Counted from the first letter of the stretch, positions 8,259 through 17,023 are shown. The stretch is DNA of 64,000 nt from Desulfatibacillum alkenivorans DSM 16219 (GCF_900142135.1 NZ_FQZU01000009.1:62001-126000); one strand, 5' to 3'. Program-made: numbers and translations. The notes: generated by a model from the letters alone, not told the origin.

Positions 8259-9563
8259 CTAAATTGCATCAATCAAGCGGGTTTGCGCCAAACGCCTCCC
8301 AAACCCGATTAAGCTCCAAACCGGAGGCAGGCCGCAAGGTTCGGGAAACACGCTGGCGTCGCATACGAAACATTTTTTAATCCGGGTTTCCAAATCCTTG
8401 TCCACAACCTGGCCGATAGGCGCCGTTCCTCCCGGATGGGCGGCTCTGACCGGCGTGGAAACGATAGTTTCCGGTTTGCAGCCGGCTTGGGCCAGTATCT
8501 TGCGCGAAATTTCTATGCCCCGGTCGATCTTCTGTTGGTCTGCGGGCGTCAGAGGCTTGGAAAAGGTTTCGTCGGGATAGATGCGGCCGGATATTTCATC
8601 CTGGATTTTAATCATGACGCCCAGCATTTTGGAGTGGGACAAAGTTTTGGGAATATGCCCGGGTCCTTTATAGATCATTTGCAATAGAAACGTTGGCATG
8701 GGGTCCATAAGGTCGCCTATGATGATGCCGTCGTCCGAATTTTCCAGCTTGCCGCAGCACATGGGGATTTCCTTGCGCATATCCATGTCCGGGCCGTTAT
8801 ACACGCCGTAGGTGATGACCAGCGGATCCGCAAACAGCCCCTGGCCGGCGTTTTCTATCCCTGAGCGCTGCAGTACGACCGGCGTGCCAAGCCCCCCGCC
8901 GGCTATCACCACGGCTTTGGCTCTTACCGCCAACTCCCCTTCCGGGGTTTTGGCCAGGACTCCGGACGCCTTGCCGTTTTTTTCCATTATCCTGTCAACC
9001 CGCGCTTTGTTAATCAACCGGGCGCCGTTTTGAACGGCTTCCTCCACATAATCCCTGGCCGTCCATTTGGCCTTTTTCCTGCATCCGTACATGCATACAG
9101 GACAGGAAAGGTCGCATAAATCATGCCGGATAAATTTCTTCATGGGCTCCCACGGAATGTCCAGGTTATGAGCCGCCGTCATAAGGGCGCGGGCGCCGGG
9201 GCCGATATGGCTGTCAGGAAAAGCGGCTATTCCGATTTCCCTTGCCGCCTCCTCCATGAAAGGCGTCAGATCAACGCCGTACTTTTCAAGCAGCCACGAG
9301 GGCGCCGGAATGGCCGCTCCGCAAAAGAGCATGGAGCTTCCCCCGGTGGTCAGGGCGCGCAGCATGTTCAGGCCTTCCCTGGACCAGGTAAAGCCCATTT
9401 TCTCTACCATGGTGAAAGGCCCGGCCACGTTTCCCCGAACTTTATGATGAGCGCCTCGTTCCAGGATCACCACGCTTTTCCCTGCCAAAGAAAGCTCCCG
9501 GGCCACTGTGGCCCCTCCAGGTCCGGAACCCGCTATAACCACATCCGTCTCAATCGTTTTCAT
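8259..9563 (-). CDS. GMC-family FAD-dependent oxidoreductase with cysteine cluster
   Basis: The gene encodes 434 residues behind an AAGGAGG site. The N-terminal FAD motif (GSGPGG, about residues 12-17) and the C-terminal GMC segment (DASVFPEPCGLPPVW, then LIGFGRRLA) support a glucose-methanol-choline-type dehydrogenase. An unusual Cys150-x3-Cys154-x2-Cys157-x3-Cys161 group could bind an iron-sulfur cluster or zinc. The next gene upstream in the operon encodes a ferredoxin-like protein. Electrons from an alcohol or sterol-like substrate could therefore pass to iron-sulfur carriers instead of oxygen, as expected in an anaerobe. The substrate is not identifiable. Confidence 0.82.
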   Translation of the reverse strand: MKTIETDVVIAGSGPGGATVARELSLAGKSVVILERGAHHKVRGNVAGPFTMVEKMGFTWSREGLNMLRALTTGGSSMLFCGAAIPAPSWLLEKYGVDLTPFMEEAAREIGIAAFPDSHIGPGARALMTAAHNLDIPWEPMKKFIRHDLCDLSCPVCMYGCRKKAKWTARDYVEEAVQNGARLINKARVDRIMEKNGKASGVLAKTPEGELAVRAKAVVIAGGGLGTPVVLQRSGIENAGQGLFADPLVITYGVYNGPDMDMRKEIPMCCGKLENSDDGIIIGDLMDPMPTFLLQMIYKGPGHIPKTLSHSKMLGVMIKIQDEISGRIYPDETFSKPLTPADQQKIDRGIEISRKILAQAGCKPETIVSTPVRAAHPGGTAPIGQVVDKDLETRIKKCFVCDASVFPEPCGLPPVWSLIGFGRRLAQTRLIDAI

Positions 9564-9585
9564 GCACCCCTCCTTGGTAGTCCCC

Positions 9586-10548
9586 CTATATGGTTTCCAG
9601 CGCGGATAGATCCAAAGGCTCCGGCTTGGAATAGTCCCTATTCAGGACAATGGCCCCTGACGGGCATTTGTCCGCGCATATGCCGCACCCAAGGCATCTG
9701 TCCGGCTCCACCACAGGCCGCCCATCCTCCATTTTCACCGCCAGAAAACCGCACGCCTCCACGCACTGGCCGCATCCCTGGCATTTATCAGGATCATGAA
9801 CCGCCACGTATCCGGACGACTCCAGCATTTTCAGCTCCGGGTTGTCGCCCTGGAAAAAATCCCGAAACCAGCTCTGCGCCTGCATGCCGCCGCAGCAGCA
9901 CAAACAGCAATTGCATATGGCGAACAGGCGGTCTCCCGCCGCGTCCTTAAAAAAGGCGTTGTGCACGTACCCGGCTTCATGCGCCTGCTGCAAAACCGCC
10001 AGGGCTTCCTCCTGGGTGACGTAGTGGATATTCAGCTTCTCCCTGCCGTGCTGCACCGCGTAAGTGGCGAAAGGCTCCCCCACAAACATGCACACATGGT
10101 AGGGCGTGCATGGATTCTCCCGCCGCACCCGGCATGCGCAATCCCCAACAGCCACAGAGTTGGGATTCTTTAGAACAATTTGGTTGACCATGTCGTAGGT
10201 TAAAACCCGTTTAGCCTGGTCCGGCTGCACGTGGACGTCCTGGTTCAGGGTAAGAATTTGGGCGGCGTGCTCGTGAGTCAGCACCTTGCCGTGATACCTT
10301 CTTGGAAGCCAGTTAAGCAGCCATTTGTATGCAGCGCTGTTATTTAAAAATATGGGAGACCGCTTCATGACATACGTGAGAACCACCGTCAAAACATGCA
10401 CGTAGCGCCTTGTGTTTCCGTAGTAGATCACAGCATGAAGAAAATGCAGCGGCCGCCTCCAGCCATGCATCCTCCAAAAATCCCCGGGCCTTCCTGTATA
10501 CTCTTCCTTCGCTTTCCCAGCCTTGGCTCCAAGTTTAGCCGCCTCCAT
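9586..10548 (-). CDS. 4Fe-4S ferredoxin-like protein with cysteine-rich centre
   Basis: The 320-residue protein starts behind GGGGGGAGG. The C-terminal 80 residues hold two ferredoxin motifs (CQGCGQCVEACGF and CLGCGICADKCPS). The middle has DCACR..C and a very cysteine-dense CNCCLCCCGG segment, both seen in a family of uncharacterised iron-sulfur proteins of anaerobes. The N-terminal half is basic with a possible amphipathic or membrane-associated helix (VHVLTVVLTYV). It lies 22 bases upstream of the GMC oxidoreductase and 37 bases downstream of the TetR regulator. It probably acts as the electron partner of the oxidoreductase; this is inferred from position. Confidence 0.8.
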   Translation of the reverse strand: MEAAKLGAKAGKAKEEYTGRPGDFWRMHGWRRPLHFLHAVIYYGNTRRYVHVLTVVLTYVMKRSPIFLNNSAAYKWLLNWLPRRYHGKVLTHEHAAQILTLNQDVHVQPDQAKRVLTYDMVNQIVLKNPNSVAVGDCACRVRRENPCTPYHVCMFVGEPFATYAVQHGREKLNIHYVTQEEALAVLQQAHEAGYVHNAFFKDAAGDRLFAICNCCLCCCGGMQAQSWFRDFFQGDNPELKMLESSGYVAVHDPDKCQGCGQCVEACGFLAVKMEDGRPVVEPDRCLGCGICADKCPSGAIVLNRDYSKPEPLDLSALETI

Positions 10549-10585
10549 AGTTTCCTCCCCCCAAAGTTTGCTTCACTCGCTCCTG

Positions 10586-11191
10586 TTAAGACTCTCCCTC
10601 TTGCCCGGCCAGCAGCACAATCGCCGAGCGAACCGCATCCCATATGGAATTGTCCTTGCTCAATACAGGTTCAATAGTCATCTGCAGGCTGATTCCATCC
10701 ACTATGGCGGTGAGGACGGCAGCCATTCCCTTAAGGTTTTTCGCAGGCTGAATCGCCCCCTTTTGCTCCATGCCATCCAGCCCGTCAAGGATGGCCTGCC
10801 TGAACCTTGCATGAAACTCCCTGAGCAGCGTCATGGCCTCCGGCCCTTGCCGGACCAGGGTCCAACTTTCCATAAACAAGGTGAAAAAATATGGGTCCGA
10901 CTCCAAGATAAACTGCAAGGCCTGAGTCAGGCCTGCGGCAAGATCAGAAAGATTTTCCGCTTTGCTGAAAATAGTGTTGGTGGCCTCCAGAATATCTTCC
11001 ATGTTATGGCGAAAAACCTGCACAAGCAGATCTTCCTTGCTTTTAAAATGATAATGAAGCAGCCCTCGGCTGACTTCCGCCTTGGAGGCTATTTGGCTGA
11101 TGGTCGCTGCTGTGTATCCTTCTTCGGCCAGGATGACCCTGGCTGCTTCCAGGATTTTCCGGATTTTGGCGTTTCCCTTGGGTTGGTTCAT
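10586..11191 (-). CDS. TetR/AcrR family transcriptional regulator
   Basis: The gene encodes 201 residues from ATG 11191 behind GAGGGG; a TTG 15 bases further out is a weaker start. The N-terminal helix-turn-helix (ATISQIASKAEVSRGLLHYHF, about residues 32-52) is typical of TetR, followed by a helical ligand domain. It heads the ferredoxin/GMC gene set on the minus strand. A perfect 18-bp palindrome at 11216-11233 just upstream is a likely operator, suggesting autoregulation and control of the downstream genes by a hydrophobic ligand. Confidence 0.9.
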   Translation of the reverse strand: MNQPKGNAKIRKILEAARVILAEEGYTAATISQIASKAEVSRGLLHYHFKSKEDLLVQVFRHNMEDILEATNTIFSKAENLSDLAAGLTQALQFILESDPYFFTLFMESWTLVRQGPEAMTLLREFHARFRQAILDGLDGMEQKGAIQPAKNLKGMAAVLTAIVDGISLQMTIEPVLSKDNSIWDAVRSAIVLLAGQEGES

Positions 11192-11215
11192 TCCGACCCC
11201 TCTCAACTAAAATAT

Positions 11216-11233
11216 TGGCTGGACGTCCAGCCA
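11216..11233. promoter_or_regulatory. Candidate TetR operator palindrome
   Basis: TGGCTGGACGTCCAGCCA is a perfect 18-bp palindrome centred 33 bases upstream of the TetR gene start. Its size and symmetry suit a TetR dimer. No other function is apparent. Confidence 0.7.
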
Positions 11234-11338
11234 GTTTCCGGGTCTAAAAAATATCGGCGGACCCACAGAAAAGAAAAAATTAATCGTTTGGACAAAAATA
11301 CGGGAGACCCGTTCGATTGTCAATAAAAATCTGGATGG

Positions 11339-11353
11339 GGGCCGTTGCGGCCC
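11339..11353 (-). terminator. Possible terminator after the TPR-SPOR gene
   Basis: The stem GGGCCG/CGGCCC with a 3-base loop lies 7 bases past the stop of the minus-strand gene. On that strand an ATTTTTATTG tract follows about 12 bases later. The gap between stem and T tract makes this only a moderate call. Confidence 0.4.
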
Positions 11354-11359
11354 GGATTC

Positions 11360-12544
11360 TTACTTGAGATCCATGGGGAAGATCGCAGTTGCGATGTTTT
11401 CCCTGGCGGTCAGATCTCCCGCTGCCGATTTGGCCGCCGTCTGGGTGGGGTAGTCGCCTATGAGCACCAAATGCCACACCCGGCCGGACGCGGAATTGAT
11501 CACGTGGGTCCTGGCGGCGTATCCCTTGGACTTAAGAAAGGCCTCTTGCTTGCCTGCGTTGGCGAAGGACAAAAAAGCGCCCGCCTGAATGGAATACCCC
11601 CTGGGCGCCGTAGACGCCGCCGGAGTCTTTTTTGCGGATTTGACCCTCGCCGGTTGAGGCTGAGGCTTGGCCGCAACCTGCTGCGGTCTGGTCTCCGACT
11701 GCGCCGGCGCCGGAACTGCCTGGTTCGTTGCGGGAACGGGCAGGGGCGAGGCCTGAATAGGGTCTACCGCCCGGTCGGAGGTTACTCTTGGGGAGCGGCT
11801 TGTATTCATGGATACGGCCACTGGCTGCAAAGGCCCCTCCACTTTCTGAATGGTCCCGATGCGCCAGGGAAGTCCGGCTCTGTATCGGTTAAGCCTGTCA
11901 TTATAGGCATTTAAAGTGTCTTGAGAGACTGAATCCTGAAGTTTGAGGCGTTTTATGGCCTCTTCCTGGCTGGCGACCGCTCGTCTGAAATCTCCAAGTT
12001 CGGCGTAGGCGGCTGCCAGGGTGTCGTAAAACAGCAGGTTGTCTTCCGCGGAAATGGCTCGCTTTGCTAGTTCCAGGGCTTTTTTTCCGTTGCGGTAGTC
12101 TTCCTTGGGGCAGGTGGCCAGGATCCATGCCAGTTGGTTTTGAGCCCATATGGCGTTGGAATCCAGGCTCATGGCCTTGCTGCAATCCGCCAGCGCTTTC
12201 GCCCAGTTGCCTTTATAGAACCAGGCCGCGCCCCGATTGGTATAGCCGTCTACGAAGTCCGGGTTGATTTCAATGGCCCTCCCGTAATCCTGGATGGCCA
12301 AATCCAATTCCCCTTTAATGCCGTAGACCAGCCCGCGGTTATTGTAGGCCTGCCAGTTTGCCGGATTGATTTCAAGCGCCCTGGTGAAGGAGTTGATGGC
12401 CTGATCGTAAAGCCCCTTTTCCAATTCCTCCAGCCCCGCCTCGGACCAGCTTTGGATTTTCCCCTGCACCGGCGCGGGGGCCGCTGCGAGCCCTATTACC
12501 GTCAATATCAGCGCCAACCTATAACCGAAGCTTTTTAACAACAC
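11360..12544 (-). CDS. Exported TPR protein with C-terminal SPOR domain
   Basis: This is a 394-residue protein. An N-terminal signal peptide (about residues 1-28, ending near APVQG) is followed by at least three TPR repeats (about residues 33-200). A low-complexity Pro/Ala/Gln linker leads to a SPOR domain in the last ~80 residues (GYSIQAGAFLSFANA...). SPOR domains bind denuded peptidoglycan, so it likely works in the periplasm or at the septum. It is one base downstream of the BON-like gene and ends the minus-strand run that begins at about 15.8 kb. Confidence 0.82.
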   Translation of the reverse strand: MLLKSFGYRLALILTVIGLAAAPAPVQGKIQSWSEAGLEELEKGLYDQAINSFTRALEINPANWQAYNNRGLVYGIKGELDLAIQDYGRAIEINPDFVDGYTNRGAAWFYKGNWAKALADCSKAMSLDSNAIWAQNQLAWILATCPKEDYRNGKKALELAKRAISAEDNLLFYDTLAAAYAELGDFRRAVASQEEAIKRLKLQDSVSQDTLNAYNDRLNRYRAGLPWRIGTIQKVEGPLQPVAVSMNTSRSPRVTSDRAVDPIQASPLPVPATNQAVPAPAQSETRPQQVAAKPQPQPARVKSAKKTPAASTAPRGYSIQAGAFLSFANAGKQEAFLKSKGYAARTHVINSASGRVWHLVLIGDYPTQTAAKSAAGDLTARENIATAIFPMDLK

Positions 12545-12545
12545 C

Positions 12546-12959
12546 TTAAGATGACTTTTCCTTTATGCGTTTTTTAATATCATCGAGCACCTCAGAGATG
12601 CCTTCCTGCCTGTCCACCACCAGGGTTTTGTCCTCCCCGGCGCCCGAGCGCCTCGCCCTGGCTCGCGCCTCCTCTTCCTGTTTCGTTTTTTTCAAGGGGG
12701 TTGCCGCCCAACCGCCGTCGGACTTTTGAATCTCCCAGTTCTCCAAATCCACCTGAAGCCTGCGAACCTGGGGAAGCCGGGAGATCTCCCGGAAAAGAAG
12801 CTCTACGTTATTCGGCGTGAAGTCCCCCTCGGGATCCTTTTTCAAAATCCCCCACAAATGCACGGTGGAGCCGGAGCAGGAATAACTGATTTGCGTCAGA
12901 TCCACAGCGTTGCGGACCAGGGAGGTCTTCACTTTTTGATTGATTTCATATCGGTTCAA
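12546..12959 (-). CDS. Small BON-like domain protein
   Basis: This is a 137-residue protein starting at TTG behind GAGG. The first ~75 residues (TSLVRNAVDLTQISYSC..., GSTVHLWG, LFREISRLPQV) have the alternating pattern of a BON domain, a small fold that binds phospholipids or other envelope components. The C-terminal part is charged and helical (KKTKQEEEARARARR). No signal peptide is visible. It is packed directly upstream of the TPR-SPOR gene. The BON assignment is by pattern only. Confidence 0.6.
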   Translation of the reverse strand: MNRYEINQKVKTSLVRNAVDLTQISYSCSGSTVHLWGILKKDPEGDFTPNNVELLFREISRLPQVRRLQVDLENWEIQKSDGGWAATPLKKTKQEEEARARARRSGAGEDKTLVVDRQEGISEVLDDIKKRIKEKSS

Positions 12960-12994
12960 TCCATTGCACCTCGCAGCGGCGAAGTCGGGCCAAA

Positions 12995-13924
12995 CTACTC
13001 TTTGGACCTACGGACAGGTTGAGGATAAACGATTTTGCCGCAAATGTCCAAACTATATCCGCCTAATTTTTCAGCAATCTTTCTAAACTCAGGCTCCTGG
13101 AGCAGGCCGAGGAATGATTGGACCCCTTTGTCGAAGAACCGGTCGCGCCCCACAAGCAGGTCAAAACGCTCCCATCGCAATGGGATGAAGCCCATTCCAA
13201 GCAGATTGGAAGCGGGCCGGATGGCAAGACCTGCGTCAGCATTGCCCGCCGCTATCTCCAGGGCGACCTCCAAATGACTCCTGCATTCATGATTGTAGCC
13301 CTTTAGTTTTTCCGGCTTGATTCCGGCGTTTTTCAGCTCCGAGTCAAAAAGCAGCCGGGTCCCCGTGCCAAGAGGCCGGTTGACTATCCGGACTCCGGAT
13401 TTGCCCAGGTCCTTGATGCCTTGTATCTTTAAAGGATTGCCTTTGGCCACCACAATCCCTTGTTCGCGCATGGCGAAATTGATGACGGCCGGAGGATCGC
13501 CCCCAAATTTTTCAGGAACGAACTGAAAATTGTACTCGGACCCGTCCTCCTGCATGAGATGGCTTGCCGCCACATGGCAGAAGCCCTTGTTCAGGGCATT
13601 GATGCCGCCCATGCTTCCCACGTTGGCGAATACCGCCAGATAATCCTTGTGCGAGCGGTTGAAAAGGGCGAAGGTCCGCTCCAGTAAAAGATCGTTGCTT
13701 CCTGCAAAGACCAGCAGGCCGGAGGCTGTCACGTCCCCTCTGGGAGAAGGATTATTAATGATGTGCTTCTCCAGCCATTTTTCCACGAGTCGTTGGGGAA
13801 ACTTCCATTTGCCCGTGATTTTGGTGGCTGGCAATCCCTTTTCCGAAATCAGCGTGTAAACCATTTTTTCGTTTACATCCAGGAACTCAGCAACCTGCTT
13901 AGTGCTTAAAAAAACATCCGCCAT
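12995..13924 (-). CDS. HTH regulator with periplasmic-binding-protein-like domain
   Basis: This 309-residue protein has an N-terminal excisionase/MerR-type helix-turn-helix (STKQVAEFLDVNEKMVYTLI, residues 7-26). A PBP-like domain of the molybdate/tungstate type follows (about residues 65-300: LLVFAGSND, GSMGG, GIVVAKGNP, RPLGTGTR). This is the HTH_17 plus PBP_like architecture often annotated as a molybdate-responsive or helix-turn-helix sensor. It probably senses a small anion or metabolite and controls nearby genes; the ligand is not known. It lies 15 bases downstream of the protease gene. Confidence 0.82.
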   Translation of the reverse strand: MADVFLSTKQVAEFLDVNEKMVYTLISEKGLPATKITGKWKFPQRLVEKWLEKHIINNPSPRGDVTASGLLVFAGSNDLLLERTFALFNRSHKDYLAVFANVGSMGGINALNKGFCHVAASHLMQEDGSEYNFQFVPEKFGGDPPAVINFAMREQGIVVAKGNPLKIQGIKDLGKSGVRIVNRPLGTGTRLLFDSELKNAGIKPEKLKGYNHECRSHLEVALEIAAGNADAGLAIRPASNLLGMGFIPLRWERFDLLVGRDRFFDKGVQSFLGLLQEPEFRKIAEKLGGYSLDICGKIVYPQPVRRSKE

Positions 13925-13939
13925 GCACTCCTCCTGCCG

Positions 13940-14827
13940 TTAAAGCCCTTCCAAGGTGAGATTGTCCGGAATCGTTTCTTCAAATTGAGTCACATCCTCT
14001 CTGGTGATCAATTTCAGGATGGCGTCCGCAGAGGCGACCCTGGCCAGTCCGGAATTCTCTTCAAAGATTACCCGCCGCCTTTTGGTCATTTCGCTGATGG
14101 CCGGCTCCAAATAGGGTATCAGGCCGTATACCAGCCCGACCAGCCGTTCCTCGTTAAGAAGCGGCGTGGTCAACGGGCCTCCCACTTTGATCGGCGGCGT
14201 GTATAGGACGGGCCCTCCGCTGTTGCCGGGAAAAACAAAGGCGTCGGCGATGATGCCTGTTTCGTCCGACCTTGCCACAATGCCGGACCTGGCTATGGCT
14301 TTGGAATTTCCAAACGACCGAAGCCCCAAAGGATATCCCAAAATCATGATGGAGGCCCCCGCCTGCACGTCCTCCTGATTTAAAAAAAGGCTCTGCGGAA
14401 TGGCGGTGGCCTCAAAAGTATCCTTTACCACGACAAACCGGCAAGCCAGGTCGTCCGGGCCGGAGACAAACCACTTTCCCAACCCTCTCTCTTCCATGAC
14501 TGCATCGCTGATCAGGGTGCTGTCCCCGCCCTGGATGTTAAACCGATAAGCCATGTGCGACCTGATTTCACGCTCTTCATTCAACACAACGTGTTTGGCT
14601 GTGATTAATAAAATATGCTTGTTTTCGGTGATCACCAAAAAACCCGTTCCAGCGGCCATGGGGTCCTTGTCCGGCTTGTCCAACTCGATGGAAACCACGG
14701 TGTCCAGCCATTTTTGGTTGAAAAACGAGGTGCGGTAATTGTCCTGCGCCTGCGCTGAACCTGCTAACATAAAAACTAATCCCAGGATGGACAATAGCGC
14801 TGTCCCTGAGCGACGAAAAATATACAT
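13940..14827 (-). CDS. Exported trypsin-like serine protease
   Basis: The gene encodes 295 residues from ATG 14827 behind GGAG; a longer frame reaches 14866. A signal peptide (residues 1-28, cut near AQAQ) is followed by a chymotrypsin-fold S1 domain. Candidate triad residues are His79 (ITAKHVV), Asp125 or Asp126 (GPDDLA) and Ser203 (GNSGGPV). There is no PDZ domain, unlike DegP/HtrA. It lies between a C39-like peptidase and the HTH/PBP regulator on the same strand. It is a different protein from the second trypsin-like protease at 20.2 kb. Confidence 0.82.
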   Translation of the reverse strand: MYIFRRSGTALLSILGLVFMLAGSAQAQDNYRTSFFNQKWLDTVVSIELDKPDKDPMAAGTGFLVITENKHILLITAKHVVLNEEREIRSHMAYRFNIQGGDSTLISDAVMEERGLGKWFVSGPDDLACRFVVVKDTFEATAIPQSLFLNQEDVQAGASIMILGYPLGLRSFGNSKAIARSGIVARSDETGIIADAFVFPGNSGGPVLYTPPIKVGGPLTTPLLNEERLVGLVYGLIPYLEPAISEMTKRRRVIFEENSGLARVASADAILKLITREDVTQFEETIPDNLTLEGL

Positions 14828-14869
14828 AAATGACTCCAATAAAATGAATACAGGCCGGCGCCGCAAAAG

Positions 14870-15814
14870 CTATCTCCGAAGCCTGCGCCTTCCTTGGTCA
14901 AGCCTGAGAACAACCGCCCCGTCTATCAGGGCGAAGTCCGCGCGATTGGCTGTCTTCAACTCCCCGATCAGCTTGTAAAAGCCGACCGCTGTCATGGAAG
15001 ACGCGTCCTCATCCCCGATGGTTTCATCGCCGGCGCCCGTCATTTTGTCAATATAACCCAGGCTGCGGCCTATGGATATGGCCGGCTTAATCCCTGAAGG
15101 CAAGGCTTCAATTTTTTTTGCCTTCACGTAAATGGGGACAGGCCCGCGAACCGTCCTCCGTAAAGCCGGGTCAAGAATAATGAGAACCTCAGCATTGGGC
15201 GTCCCATCCCGGTCCTCCCCGTATCCAGCCAGGGTGACCCAATGGCCTCCCACCCGGACGTAAGAGGAGGTTGTCCGGTCGAAATTGTACCAGCCGACGT
15301 TCAGCCAGACCGCGCCGGGGCCCGCCAGGCCTTTCTTGATCCAGTCAAGGTCCGGCTGGATAACGCCCGTATGAAAGGCCTTGGGGTGCTTGCGCCAACC
15401 CTGGTATTGGATGGCCGCCCAGTCGAAGCCGCGGTCTTCCAAATATTTTTGCAGGCCAATCATCACGTAGGTCGGGCTGGCGCCTTTACGGGGGTCGACT
15501 TTCATATACCGGTCGCTCCCCAAAAGGGCGGCCAGGCGGGCGTGGGTGATATCCTCCTGCCCGTGGTCTTCCGCTATGGCCGGGTAACCGTTCAGGAAAA
15601 ACCACATGATCCCGTTGGAAACCGCTGCAGCCGCGCAATAGCCCCGCCCATCATAAGGCAGAAACCCCATGCCGTTGTGTTGGCCCAAATCAGGCATGCG
15701 CTCCACCTTGGATGTATAAACCAAGGAGCCCGCCCATGCGCTTGGAAGCAATCCCAGGCAGAGCGCCAGCGCGGCGAGGAGCGTTTGCCAATTTTTACCG
15801 GCTTTTTCTTTCAT
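14870..15814 (-). CDS. Exported C39-like papain-fold peptidase
   Basis: The gene encodes 314 residues from ATG 15814 (a GTG lies 21 bases further out). It has a signal peptide of about 28 residues ending SAWAG. Cys60 (GRGYCAAAA), His191 (VGGHWVTLAGYG) and Asp215 (IILDPAL) occur in the order and spacing of the papain-like C39 peptidase-like fold (Cys-His-Asp). It is therefore probably a periplasmic cysteine peptidase or a related amidase. It is the first gene of the minus-strand run and lies divergent from cooC. Confidence 0.65.
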   Translation of the reverse strand: MKEKAGKNWQTLLAALALCLGLLPSAWAGSLVYTSKVERMPDLGQHNGMGFLPYDGRGYCAAAAVSNGIMWFFLNGYPAIAEDHGQEDITHARLAALLGSDRYMKVDPRKGASPTYVMIGLQKYLEDRGFDWAAIQYQGWRKHPKAFHTGVIQPDLDWIKKGLAGPGAVWLNVGWYNFDRTTSSYVRVGGHWVTLAGYGEDRDGTPNAEVLIILDPALRRTVRGPVPIYVKAKKIEALPSGIKPAISIGRSLGYIDKMTGAGDETIGDEDASSMTAVGFYKLIGELKTANRADFALIDGAVVLRLDQGRRRLRR

Positions 15815-15991
15815 GACAGGGTATATCCATAGCACACAATTACCCGCAGCGGCAATATGTCTAAGCGATTGAAGGGCCTTGCCGCCTCCCCTGGTTTTCT
15901 TTTTTTCAGTTTGCCATTCCGTGAAATGGGTCCTATATTAATCCGTAGCAATATTTGTGAATTCCAACTGGATGCCAAGAAAGGACATGCC

Positions 15992-16747
15992 ATGAAAATA
16001 GCTGTTAGCGGTAAAGGCGGCGTGGGAAAAACAACCTTCTCCGCGCTCCTCATAAGAACCCTTGACGAACAAGGGAAAAAAGTCCTGGCCATCGATGCGG
16101 ACCCGGACGCCAACCTGGCCTCCGCCGTGGGCGTACCCGGCGCGGAAGACATCGTCCCCATCTCAGATATGAAAGAGCTGATTTACGAAAGAACCGAGGC
16201 GAAACCCGGCTCCGTGGGCGGCTTTTTTAAGCTCAACCCCAGGGTGGACGACTTGCCCGAAGCCCTCTCCGCCAAGCTGAACAACATCAAGCTCATGCGC
16301 CTGGGCGGCGTGAAAAAAGGGGGCGGCGGCTGCATCTGTCCGGAAAGCACCATGCTGAAAGCCCTGATCAACCATGTGATCCTGGCCAGGGATGAAGTGG
16401 TTATCCTGGACATGGAAGCCGGCATCGAGCATCTTGGCCGGGCCACGGCCATGGCGGTGGATAAATTGATCGTTGTTGTGGAGCCGGGAAGGCGCAGCAT
16501 CGAGACGGCCAGGCATATCCGCCAGCTTGCTTCGGAAATCAAGCTCTCCCGCATTGCCGTGGTGGGCAATAAAATCCGCGGGGAAAAGGACAAGGAATTC
16601 CTGCAAAAGAACTTGCCGGACTTTGATTTCCTGGGATTCATCCCCTACGACGACGCCTTGATCGAGGCGGACCTGGACGGCAAGCCGCCTTTTGAAAAGG
16701 CCGATGACGCCAAAGCCGTCGTCAAAGGCATGCTGGACAAACTATAA
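15992..16747 (+). CDS. cooC: CooC-like nickel-insertion ATPase
   Basis: The gene encodes 251 residues from ATG 15992 behind AAGGA. A deviant Walker A motif (GKGGVGKTT, residues 7-15) and the switch DADPDAN place it in the MinD/CooC class. A CxC motif (GGGGCICPES, about residues 111-120) matches the metal-binding cysteines of CooC at the dimer interface. CooC loads nickel into carbon monoxide dehydrogenase, here probably the CODH/acetyl-CoA synthase of the Wood-Ljungdahl pathway, which is not in the window. Its last 13 codons and terminator are duplicated twice downstream. Confidence 0.88.
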   Translation: MKIAVSGKGGVGKTTFSALLIRTLDEQGKKVLAIDADPDANLASAVGVPGAEDIVPISDMKELIYERTEAKPGSVGGFFKLNPRVDDLPEALSAKLNNIKLMRLGGVKKGGGGCICPESTMLKALINHVILARDEVVILDMEAGIEHLGRATAMAVDKLIVVVEPGRRSIETARHIRQLASEIKLSRIAVVGNKIRGEKDKEFLQKNLPDFDFLGFIPYDDALIEADLDGKPPFEKADDAKAVVKGMLDKL

Positions 16748-16877
16748 AACCCTCCGGCCGGGGCCAACGCGCCAAGCCTCAACGCCCCGGCCGTTTTTTC
16801 TCCTTGAACATTCCCGCCCATCCAAATTATCATACAAAAACAGCGGCCCAAGGCGTAAAAGTACGTCCCCAAAAACT
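16705..16877. repeat. Ancestral copy (copy 1) of the cooC-tail repeat
   Basis: The segment from the last 13 cooC codons through the terminator and about 110 bases beyond corresponds, with scattered substitutions, to the inner part of the two 233-bp repeats at 18434 and 21283. The rest of the spacer to 17023 shows no gene. It contains an ACGTCCCC motif, the reverse of the GGGGACGT repeat core. Confidence 0.85.
16755..16800 (+). terminator. Terminator of cooC
   Basis: A perfect 10-bp stem, CGGCCGGGGC (16755-16764) with GCCCCGGCCG (16784-16793), is followed by six T. It begins 8 bases after the cooC stop. Two further copies of this terminator are carried in the downstream direct repeats. Confidence 0.92.
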
Positions 16878-17023
16878 TGCTGAGACTTATCTATAAAGTC
16901 AAGGACCTTTCTTAAAGTGCTCCCGGAAGACCATTCCACGACAATCAAACATGCCTGCGCTAAATTGCCCCTCGGATTCAGGAGCCCTTGTTCAAAAACA
17001 CAAAAACTGGCAACTCCGAAAAA

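Noticed and set aside
8114-8380. 88-residue plus-strand open frame between the AAA+ and GMC genes
   Set aside because: Its second half is antisense to the well-supported GMC gene, and the first part has no recognisable motif. The ATG pair has only a weak ribosome site. Not enough to call a gene.
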